Origin: an uncultured Bacteroidales bacterium | Lineage (GTDB): Bacteria; Bacteroidota; Bacteroidia; Bacteroidales; Paludibacteraceae | Assembly (NCBI GenBank): GCA_903912795.1 | Contig: CAIWIS010000744.1 | Span: forward strand, 1 to 5,575 | DNA length: 5,575 nt | Reading direction: 5' to 3' | Shown here: one piece after another, positions 1-5,575 of the stretch | How the letters are laid out: every line of letters starts with the position of its first letter | Position numbering within the stretch: position 1 is the stretch's first letter | Translations under genes and position numbers: made by a program | Notes under the pieces: generated by a model | What the model was told of the DNA's origin: nothing | Databases searched by the model: none | Seen by the model: only the letters and a program-made list of their open reading frames with translations

Positions 1-61
1 AATCACTTAAGGTGGATGTGGCTTTTGTTTTAAAAGGGCAGTTTCTACAATCGTTTTGCAT
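1..61 (-). CDS. Probable Crp/Fnr-family transcriptional regulator, N-terminus only (cut by left edge)
   Basis: An ATG at 61-59 opens a minus-strand frame that stays open to the window edge and gives 20 residues, including CRNCPFKTKATSTLSD. The pattern Cys-x-x-Cys, then a Phe/Lys-rich stretch, then Leu-Ser-Asp resembles the N-terminus of many Bacteroidota Crp/Fnr regulators, where it precedes the cyclic-nucleotide-binding-like beta-barrel. The start is supported by a perfect promoter about 30 bases upstream and an A-rich leader with no Shine-Dalgarno sequence, normal for this phylum. A CRP-like palindrome inside that promoter fits a regulator controlling its own gene. The cysteines at residues 5 and 8 could belong to an Fnr-like iron-sulphur or redox sensor, but two cysteines do not prove this. 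The sensor and helix-turn-helix domains lie outside the window, so the family call is an inference from a short stretch. Confidence 0.6.
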   Translation of the reverse strand, partial: MQNDCRNCPFKTKATSTLSD

Positions 62-87
62 ATTGTGTTGATTTTTAGAATATGCTG

Positions 88-118
88 CAAATATAAACAA
101 TGTGATGCATATCACAAA
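88..118 (-). promoter_or_regulatory. Bacteroidota-type promoter driving the left-edge regulator gene
   Basis: Read on the minus strand, TTTG at 118-115 is followed by a 19-base spacer and TATATTTG at 95-88. This exactly matches the -33 TTTG and -7 TAnnTTTG elements used by the primary sigma factor in this phylum, at a normal spacing. Transcription would start near position 84 and give a leader of roughly 20 bases before the ATG at 61. I found no other equally good match in the gaps between genes. Confidence 0.75.
101..116. promoter_or_regulatory. CRP/FNR-type operator palindrome
   Basis: The sequence TGTGATGCATATCACA has perfect 6-base arms (TGTGAT and ATCACA) around a 4-base centre. It fits the classical CRP pattern TGTGA-N6-TCACA with no mismatch in the arms. 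It lies between the -33 and -7 elements of the minus-strand promoter and touches the -33 TTTG, centred roughly 25 bases upstream of the predicted start. Binding there would be expected to block RNA polymerase, so repression is more likely than activation. Because the gene downstream looks like a Crp/Fnr regulator, negative autoregulation is the simplest interpretation, although another Crp/Fnr paralogue could bind instead. Confidence 0.7.
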
Positions 119-174
119 ACATAATTATAAGATTTATTTATCGATATGTAATTACAATTCAATAAAAATCAGAG

Positions 175-195
175 AATCAAAAGTTGTAAACTCTT
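175..195 (-). terminator. Weak candidate terminator hairpin downstream of the SGNH lipoprotein gene
   Basis: On the minus strand AAGAGTT (195-189) can pair with AACTTTT (185-179) around a 3-base loop, with one G-T wobble, and the right arm ends in a short T-run. It lies about 60 bases past the stop at 257. The stem is very AT-rich and probably unstable, so this is only the best candidate in a gap (119-256) where I see no gene, promoter or other clear structure. Confidence 0.2.
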
Positions 196-256
196 CTTGT
201 TACTTTCAATTGCATAGCAAGATTCTTATTGATATTGCAAACTGAACATATATAAA

Positions 257-997
257 TTATTTAAAAAAATCATACACTGCTTTTCGAATTATCGAAGCAT
301 GTTGAGTGGTCATTCCTGTTGGAAGGTAGGTGTTGGAAATAGGGTTTTTGTTGAACAAACAAGAATAAAAAACGCACGAAACTAAGTAGGTTCCTGCTAA
401 CGAAGGATGTTTATTATCGGTGAAGTAAAAGTTAATTAGTGGATTGTTTTTTTGAGCTAATTCCCAAACCTTGCCAACCGGGGCTACTTGTGCACTTATT
501 TGCGAACCTACAGAATAATATGAAGAAGCAATTGTATTTATGTCAGTAGGTGAATCATTGGGAGCCCAAGTCATATAAAGCACTGTTTTGGCATTTATTT
601 TTTTAATTTCTAAATCCAATTTAGTAGCATATTCCAGAAACAAACTGGGATTGTTGATGGGTCTGGTGCTTTGTTCCTGGAGAACTACAACGTTCCATTT
701 ATCACTTTTAATTTTATTGAGGGTCAAAACATCTCCGTAATGAGCTTGAAGTGTATACGAACTGACTGCAATTTTTTGTATATAATATTTGATAGCAGTA
801 TCGTTTGAAGCATCAGCATCTAACATTTTTTGTAAATGAAAATCAACTCCTTCGTTATAAAAAGTAAAGCTATTGCCTACAAATAGAACCTTAAAATGTG
901 TTTTATCGGTAGTAACAGGAGGTATTATTGTTTCTTGCTTACAGGCTACAAAACCTTGTAAAATAATTAAAAGGAAAAGTTGATTTAAAAATTTCAT
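257..997 (-). CDS. SGNH-hydrolase-fold lipoprotein, DUF4886-like
   Basis: A 246-residue protein with a lipoprotein signal: Met-Lys, a hydrophobic core, then FVAC with the lipidated cysteine at 19. The following KQE could act as a weak surface-export signal of the kind known in Bacteroidota lipoproteins. SGNH features are visible: GNSFT at 41-45 with Ser43 as likely nucleophile; VVLQEQS at 104-110 in place of the classical GxND block, as is usual for DUF4886-type proteins; APVG at 172-175; and DNKHPS at 194-199, giving Asp194 and His197. The block II position, often Gly-Gly before LxxH, appears as Ser79-Ser80 before LQAH. The family suggests an esterase or deacetylase acting on a carbohydrate or other ester; the substrate cannot be read from the sequence. 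The start lies 15 bases after the preceding porin stop, so it is probably the last gene of that operon. Confidence 0.85.
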   Translation of the reverse strand: MKFLNQLFLLIILQGFVACKQETIIPPVTTDKTHFKVLFVGNSFTFYNEGVDFHLQKMLDADASNDTAIKYYIQKIAVSSYTLQAHYGDVLTLNKIKSDKWNVVVLQEQSTRPINNPSLFLEYATKLDLEIKKINAKTVLYMTWAPNDSPTDINTIASSYYSVGSQISAQVAPVGKVWELAQKNNPLINFYFTDNKHPSLAGTYLVSCVFYSCLFNKNPISNTYLPTGMTTQHASIIRKAVYDFFK

Positions 998-1012
998 TGA
1001 TTTTAAAAAAAT

Positions 1013-2230
1013 CTAAAATACTAGTTGAATTAAAACTGAACCTACTAACTTACTCGTATTATTACCATAGTTTATCGAAGAAAATGAAGATTGCAGTTTG
1101 AGATTGTTCTGTTTGAAGTATTTTGAAAATCCAACTGTCATTCCATTAGTTTTTCTCAATACTGAATTAGTATTATTAGCAAATTCAGGAATCAACTCAT
1201 CATATCGCAGGTCAAGTGCAAAACCATTTTTTGTAACATATCCAAGCTGTGCATTGTAAGCCGTTCCGAGTGCCAAATACTCACTTATTTGCGTTGGAAT
1301 TAATGGACTTGTGGTGGCAGCAGCTGTATAACTACCATCCAATGAGGTTGCCGAAGTCAATGCAAACTCACCTAAAAGCGAAAAACCTTGATATTTTAAG
1401 AGTATATCGCCATAAAACTTGCGGTAATCGGGCAATTTTGGTGTAGCATTTACATCGTAGAACTGAAAATCACCATGTCCTTCGCCTACCGAATTACTTG
1501 CTCCTGAATTGTAACTTGTAGCTCCACCTAAAACCATCTTTAGGGCTTTTTCGTGTGCCAAATCTGCAATCAAATCATCATTTCCGGCAACAAAAAGGCC
1601 AAGCGGATACACATCAATTCTGCCGCAATATTTTAAACCGCCTTTATCTACATCGCGCGAATCAATTCCAAAGGAATTTCGTCCATCACCACTTGTTATT
1701 GCCAATTGAGGAATAATACCCAGTCTTTTCAATGTAATTTTTTGAGAAATAAAAAGTCCAAATTCACGACCACTGCCACTCAAGCTGGTACTCAGTAAAC
1801 TTCTTTCGTCAAACTGGAGTTTGTCTTCCATAATCAACATTTCGCGGTTATTGGCAATGGATTGTTTTTGACCTAACGAAATTGTCAAATTGTTGGTCGG
1901 CTTATATGCCACCCAAGCATCCAACAATGGTGTACCCAGACTGAAATCAGTTTGCAGGAAAAAACTTACCTTTTCTTTGAGCGCAGCACCGGAAATATTA
2001 AAATAGGTGCGTTTTGAATTAAAATAGTAATCGGGTTTCGCACTATTCATTTTCTCAAGGCTCACCGAAGGTTGAATCATACCACCAATTTTGAATTGAT
2101 AAGCACCATCATTCATCCTGAAATTAAGTCCGCTCCCCAATTCAAAACTTGCTTTGTTTTGAGCGTTTAAATCCCAAATTGAAATAGAGAATAAACCTAG
2201 TATATAAAAATACAACAATAGCTTCTTCAT
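1013..2230 (-). CDS. OprO/OprP-like outer-membrane porin, second copy (Porin_O_P family)
   Basis: A 405-residue protein with a signal peptide probably cleaved after LNA (residue 23), followed by alternating polar and hydrophobic beta-strand sequence and a C-terminal phenylalanine (LIQLVF), the usual recognition end for outer-membrane barrel assembly. It aligns through its whole length with the porin at 3804-5111: GGMIQPS (49-55), LLDAWVAY (102-109), NRE (128-130), ERS (142-144), REFGLF (155-160), GGLKYCGRID (197-206), and a KYQGFSLLGEF segment (279-289). Similarity is strong in these blocks and low in the intervening, presumably loop, regions, so this is an old paralogue and not a recent duplicate. 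Named family members conduct phosphate or polyphosphate, but that specificity cannot be assumed here. The start is 25 bases after the peptidase stop, and the stop codon is TAG. Confidence 0.88.
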   Translation of the reverse strand: MKKLLLYFYILGLFSISIWDLNAQNKASFELGSGLNFRMNDGAYQFKIGGMIQPSVSLEKMNSAKPDYYFNSKRTYFNISGAALKEKVSFFLQTDFSLGTPLLDAWVAYKPTNNLTISLGQKQSIANNREMLIMEDKLQFDERSLLSTSLSGSGREFGLFISQKITLKRLGIIPQLAITSGDGRNSFGIDSRDVDKGGLKYCGRIDVYPLGLFVAGNDDLIADLAHEKALKMVLGGATSYNSGASNSVGEGHGDFQFYDVNATPKLPDYRKFYGDILLKYQGFSLLGEFALTSATSLDGSYTAAATTSPLIPTQISEYLALGTAYNAQLGYVTKNGFALDLRYDELIPEFANNTNSVLRKTNGMTVGFSKYFKQNNLKLQSSFSSINYGNNTSKLVGSVLIQLVF

Positions 2231-2255
2231 ACAATAATTATTTTGATGATATGAT

Positions 2256-3800
2256 TTATAATGTGGTTTTTGCTAAATATCGGTAAATGGGTAATTCTTG
2301 ATTTATGGCAGTTTGAAGTACCGAAAAAGAAACAAAGCTGTTTGGTGCTTCAGGCTCAAGTACCTCAATTGCTAAATTTGACTTCGGTTGGTTCATGTAG
2401 ATTATAAAACTACCCAAAGGAAATTCCCGCTTTATTAATGTAGTTTTTGTACTTACTTTCTGTTGAAAAACGCCTTCGTACTTTTCAATTTCTTTTTCAT
2501 AGGCTGTTACAACATAATTTTCAACTTCCACATTTACCGCCTTTTCCAATTGTTTTACTTGCAGCCCTAAAATTTTTAATTTCTCGACCAACATTTCTTG
2601 AGTTGGCAGTAAAATATATGCTGTAGGTCTTGTGCGAGTTAGTATTGGTTTTGTTTGCCAAGCATCTCCTATATTTATCTCTATTTCTATTTCGTTATTT
2701 GTTTCAACATCAATTACTTTCAATTTTTGTTTCGAAACCGGCGTTTTGCTTTTTACCACAACTTCTGAATTTGGATTGTCCACTGCCTTTTTAATTTCGG
2801 CTTTTACTTCGTCAACATTGTCATAAGCAGTTTTTAAGTACGAACTTGCTACCAAGAAAGTACTATACACTCTACGTTTTACCGAAGTGCGTCCCAATCC
2901 GCCACCTCTTATTTCTATTAAGCTCGAAACGGAATTGGTAAGTGCATACGAAGTGGCACTTGAGCGGGCACTCAGCGACCCTTGACTAAGCTGTATTTCG
3001 CCTAAAATTTTATCGGAAGTAAAATAATCATGATGTGTCAATTTATTTTCGTCGAGTAATTTTGCTGCATTTTCAACAAATTTTGATTTAGTATATGCTC
3101 TCAAACTTGGAGGAATATTCAAATTGCCCGAATACATTAGCATAACATCAAATTGAGGAGCAATTCCATACGTGCTAAGCTGTGCATAGTCTTTCCGAAA
3201 AGGTTGATATTCATGAAAATCCATAGCCACATCTGCATTAAAATCACTAAATGCTTTTTTAAGAAGATTACTTTCGGGTGCCATTAACTTTGTCTGATCG
3301 CGGTTTAAATCAAGTCCATTAGCTGAAACACGTTCTTGTATTTGGTTTCCATCAATATTGGCCATCGGAATTATCGAAATTTCAAGCCTATCGAGCAAAT
3401 AACTATATTCCGTATCATTTAACAGCTTATCTAACAAAAATAGCATACCCTCAGTACTTGCCGGCTCATCGCCATGTAAGCAAGCTTGCAACCAAACTTT
3501 GATTTTATTTTCGTTGCCATTTTTCTTTTGCAACCGAATCATTGGAATTTGTTTCCCTTTTTGACTAGTACCAATATAACTCAAAGTCATAATGTCGATG
3601 TGTTTACTTTGCTTTGAATTGATAAAGGCAATCAGTTCATCGTAAGTTGTAAAACCTTTTTTCTTCAAAAAAGTAGGCGTAGTTATTTCAATGGCAGGTT
3701 CAGGGAAAAACTTTTCCGTCATCTTGTTTGGTTGCGGGCTCATTTGTGCCTTACAACAAACGGTTACAAAACATAGCGTTATAATCAGAAATTCTTTCAT
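2256..3800 (-). CDS. Secreted M14-family zinc carboxypeptidase
   Basis: A 514-residue metallopeptidase with an N-terminal export signal; cleavage after CCKA (residue 18) by signal peptidase I is most likely, though the cysteines at 15-16 leave a lipoprotein possible. The M14 active site is complete: zinc ligands His109 and Glu112 in HGDEPAS and His196 in DFHEY; substrate-carboxylate residues Asn166-Arg167 in GLDLNRD; and catalytic Glu296 in LIEIRGGG. The NRDQTKLMAPE and DFHEY blocks are typical of the larger bacterial M14 enzymes. Residues after about 310 form a C-terminal region beyond the catalytic core, with a Lys/Glu-rich stretch near 403-440 and an LEPEAPNSFVSF motif at 481-492. The expected activity is removal of C-terminal residues from peptides in the periplasm or outside the cell. 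The ATG lies three bases after the porin stop, which suggests translational coupling. Confidence 0.92.
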   Translation of the reverse strand: MKEFLIITLCFVTVCCKAQMSPQPNKMTEKFFPEPAIEITTPTFLKKKGFTTYDELIAFINSKQSKHIDIMTLSYIGTSQKGKQIPMIRLQKKNGNENKIKVWLQACLHGDEPASTEGMLFLLDKLLNDTEYSYLLDRLEISIIPMANIDGNQIQERVSANGLDLNRDQTKLMAPESNLLKKAFSDFNADVAMDFHEYQPFRKDYAQLSTYGIAPQFDVMLMYSGNLNIPPSLRAYTKSKFVENAAKLLDENKLTHHDYFTSDKILGEIQLSQGSLSARSSATSYALTNSVSSLIEIRGGGLGRTSVKRRVYSTFLVASSYLKTAYDNVDEVKAEIKKAVDNPNSEVVVKSKTPVSKQKLKVIDVETNNEIEIEINIGDAWQTKPILTRTRPTAYILLPTQEMLVEKLKILGLQVKQLEKAVNVEVENYVVTAYEKEIEKYEGVFQQKVSTKTTLIKREFPLGSFIIYMNQPKSNLAIEVLEPEAPNSFVSFSVLQTAINQELPIYRYLAKTTL

Positions 3801-3803
3801 GAC

Positions 3804-5111
3804 TTAAAAAGCTATTGAAGTTATTACATTCATTATCCACTCATTACCTGTGATTGGCATGCCCGATAAATCATTTGAGCCTGCTTTGGGAGTAGCATAA
3901 GTAACTGAACCTTGTATTTTCATACCATAGCCTCTGCTTAAGTATTTTGATATGCCTACCGTATAATAATTTGGTCGGTTGTAGAACGTACCATTGTTTA
4001 AAAACGAATGTGTATCAGCAGCTATATGTGTGTACCTTGCATCTACCGAAATGCGGTTTTTAAATACATATCCGGCTTGTATATTGTAGCCTTTTCCCAA
4101 TATCATACGTTCTTTTACATAATTGGATACATTCTGAACACCGTTATTATCAACAAAAGTAGTAGCGGTGGTTCCGTCGGTTCTAACTCGTTGCCGAATA
4201 TTGGTTGGAACTGTTGCTGCTGTTCCTACAAACTCGCCGATGACCGAAAATCCACGGTATTTAAACAAAAAATCTATTCCGTATTTTGTGAAATTTGGTA
4301 ACGATTCCTGCGATAAACTGTCAAGATAAAGTATCGTTCCACTTTCTTTGCCATTACGACTGCTGATGCCAATATTATGACTAAGATTACCACCAATAAC
4401 TAACTTAGGTGTCAGTTCGCGCACCACATCAGCCTGTCGGAATTGACCAAAATTGGTGAACAATCCAAAAGGCAAATAATCCAATCGCCCTCCAAATTTT
4501 AACCCACCATGATCCTTTTGCACTACGTTTAAACCATCGCCATTAGTAATTGTGACACACGGCTTTAAGTACGAATCGCCACCGGTATTGAAAGTGCCGT
4601 CAACAAATAATCCAAATTCACGAATATTACTAAATGCTGAAGTTAGCTTACTTCGTTCCACGAGTTGTAAAGATTGTGAACCCATGGTCAGCTCACGATT
4701 ATCGGTTGGCGTACTACGTTGACCAAAAGTGAATTGGATTTGCTTAGTCAAATTATAAGCCACCCATGCGTCCATCAAAATACTGCTCGAAGCATCGCCA
4801 GTCTCGCCAGTTCCACTTAAATCAATTTGCAATCCATATTCTACTTTTTGTTTCGCAGCATCGCCTGCAAGGCGGATATTTAACCTCCTCATGCGGAAAC
4901 GATTAAATGCGTCGGGGTGAGTTGGATCGGTAAATAGTTTACTTTCGAATGACGGTTGCACAATGCCCCCCAGCTTTATAGAATAGCCTTCATCTCCAGA
5001 AATAATAATGCCTTCGCCAAAAGTGTAGCGATTCAACTGCAAATCCTGAGCACACAGAAAACCGGGCACTAAAATAATAAGTAAAACCAAAGCAATTAAC
5101 AGCCTTTTCAT
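3804..5111 (-). CDS. OprO/OprP-like outer-membrane porin, first copy (Porin_O_P family)
   Basis: A 435-residue barrel protein with a clear signal peptide (Met-Lys-Arg, a long hydrophobic core, cleavage probably after LCA at residue 21) and a C-terminal phenylalanine (VITSIAF). Family blocks are GGIVQPS (48-54), RRLNIRLAG (75-83), LMDAWVAY (112-119), NRE (138-140), ERS (152-154), REFGLF (164-169), GGLKFGGRLDYLPFGLF (202-218) and KYRGFSVIGEF (284-294). Members form trimeric anion-type channels in Proteobacteria, while in Bacteroidota the solutes are mostly undetermined. It is 30 residues longer than the second porin, largely in loop-like segments such as the glycine/threonine-rich part near 301-330. 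It heads the tight cluster with the peptidase. The 61-base gap upstream holds no clear promoter or terminator, so it may be cotranscribed with the lamin-tail gene. Confidence 0.9.
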   Translation of the reverse strand: MKRLLIALVLLIILVPGFLCAQDLQLNRYTFGEGIIISGDEGYSIKLGGIVQPSFESKLFTDPTHPDAFNRFRMRRLNIRLAGDAAKQKVEYGLQIDLSGTGETGDASSSILMDAWVAYNLTKQIQFTFGQRSTPTDNRELTMGSQSLQLVERSKLTSAFSNIREFGLFVDGTFNTGGDSYLKPCVTITNGDGLNVVQKDHGGLKFGGRLDYLPFGLFTNFGQFRQADVVRELTPKLVIGGNLSHNIGISSRNGKESGTILYLDSLSQESLPNFTKYGIDFLFKYRGFSVIGEFVGTAATVPTNIRQRVRTDGTTATTFVDNNGVQNVSNYVKERMILGKGYNIQAGYVFKNRISVDARYTHIAADTHSFLNNGTFYNRPNYYTVGISKYLSRGYGMKIQGSVTYATPKAGSNDLSGMPITGNEWIMNVITSIAF

Positions 5112-5172
5112 GGAGTTGATATTTTTCTATATTTATTCATAACTATCCTGTAATTTGCAGTATAAATGCAGA

Positions 5173-5575
5173 TTATGGTAAAAATCGTGTTCCGTCAGCT
5201 TTTGTACCAGGCGAGAAAAATAAACCATCTTTGGCTAAATGATGTTGAATAAAATCGCCAGTAATATCAGGTGATCTGGTATACGATTCGTTTGGATTAT
5301 CGGACAAAGGCGTAACATCAAAACTTAAAATTACAGCACCATCAGCATCTGTCAGCGTAATTATATCGCCCGCATTATTCATGTTTAAATCGCCCGAAGT
5401 AGAAGTTTGTACTACGGCACCACCAAATAAACCTGTGGGAGTTCCACCACCAAACACCACCAAACACCCACCGGATGGAATTATAGTGTTAGCGGGTATC
5501 AAATGATTTGGAAATCCTGTAAGTAAGTTGCTGGAGTCGAATATTTTATAGCCACCCAAATTTACACTTTTCGAT
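5173..5575 (-). CDS. Lamin-tail-domain protein, C-terminal part (5' end beyond right edge)
   Basis: The frame is open from the window edge to a TAA at 5173 and shows 133 residues. They match a lamin tail domain, an immunoglobulin-like beta-sandwich common in secreted or surface Bacteroidota proteins: NLGGYKIFDS at the start, PANTIIPSGGCLVVFGGG, a LNMNNAGDIITLTDADG strand pair, an SYTRSPDITGDF segment and a closing FSPGTKADG. The codon at 5559 is TTG inside the domain, not a true start, because the domain's first strand already lies upstream in the same frame. The protein ends just after the domain with no type IX secretion sorting domain, so its export route would have to come from the missing N-terminus. 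Such domains usually bind or scaffold and are not catalytic; the whole protein's role cannot be judged from this part. Confidence 0.8.
   Translation of the reverse strand, partial: SKSVNLGGYKIFDSSNLLTGFPNHLIPANTIIPSGGCLVVFGGGTPTGLFGGAVVQTSTSGDLNMNNAGDIITLTDADGAVILSFDVTPLSDNPNESYTRSPDITGDFIQHHLAKDGLFFSPGTKADGTRFLP

Larger units (their letters stand above)
257..5111 (-). other. Putative envelope operon: porin, M14 peptidase, porin, SGNH lipoprotein
   Basis: The four genes are collinear with gaps of 3, 25 and 15 bases, and none of the gaps contains a TAnnTTTG promoter element or a terminator-like hairpin on the minus strand. All products carry export signals, two of them to the outer membrane and one to a lipid anchor. 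This supports cotranscription and a shared envelope function. The operon promoter was not identified: it may lie within or upstream of the lamin-tail gene, or be a degenerate element in the 61-base gap at 5112-5172. Confidence 0.65.

Noticed and set aside
173..226. AGAATC and GATTCT inverted repeat in the left gap
   Set aside because: Only six pairs around a loop of more than 40 bases; expected by chance in AT-rich DNA.
1249..1446. Plus-strand open frame of 65 codons
   Set aside because: It lies antisense within the second porin, has no promoter or export signal, and has no recognisable family pattern; the minus-strand porin explains the region.
2632..2826. Plus-strand open frame of 64 codons with a hydrophobic, Ser/Phe-rich product
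   Set aside because: It is antisense to the M14 peptidase; the apparent hydrophobicity comes from reading Lys/Glu-rich codons on the opposite strand.
4008..4301. Plus-strand open frame of 97 codons with a Cys-rich stretch
   Set aside because: It is antisense to the first porin, lacks a promoter and has odd composition; treated as a shadow of the real gene.
5149..5172. Imperfect inverted repeat in the gap between the lamin-tail and first porin genes as a terminator
   Set aside because: The stem has several mismatches, little GC and no T-run on the minus strand after it, so it does not support termination.
5557..5559. TTG codon as start of the lamin-tail protein
   Set aside because: The same frame is open upstream to the window edge and the preceding residues (SKSVN) belong to the first strand of the domain, so the gene begins outside the window.

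Overview
The window is AT-rich and looks like a chromosomal fragment of a member of the Bacteroidota. The evidence is a perfect Bacteroidota-type promoter (TTTG, 19 bases, TATATTTG), A-rich leaders without Shine-Dalgarno sequences, and a set of envelope protein families common in that phylum: OprO/OprP-like porins, a lamin-tail-domain protein and a DUF4886-like SGNH lipoprotein. I cannot place it below phylum level from sequence alone.

Every supported gene lies on the minus strand, so transcription runs from high to low coordinates. In that order: the C-terminal part of a lamin-tail-domain protein, cut by the right edge (5575-5173); a 61-base spacer; a 435-residue outer-membrane porin (5111-3804); three bases later a 514-residue secreted M14 zinc carboxypeptidase (3800-2256); 25 bases later a second, diverged porin of the same family (2230-1013); 15 bases later a 246-residue SGNH/DUF4886-type lipoprotein (997-257). 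The tight spacing and the absence of a recognisable promoter in the gaps make porin-peptidase-porin-SGNH a probable four-gene operon. All four products carry export signals, so it reads as an envelope locus that may cleave an external substrate and admit the products through dedicated porins. The substrate is unknown.

From 256 down to about 119 there is no gene, only a weak hairpin that might end the operon. At 118-61 a new unit begins: a perfect promoter, a CRP-like palindrome (TGTGA-N6-TCACA) between its two elements, and an ATG at 61 opening a frame that runs off the left edge. The 20 visible residues resemble the cysteine-containing N-terminus of Bacteroidota Crp/Fnr regulators. The simplest reading is a Crp/Fnr-family gene that regulates itself, most likely negatively. 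This gene was found by reading the left edge directly and is the most informative observation in the window.
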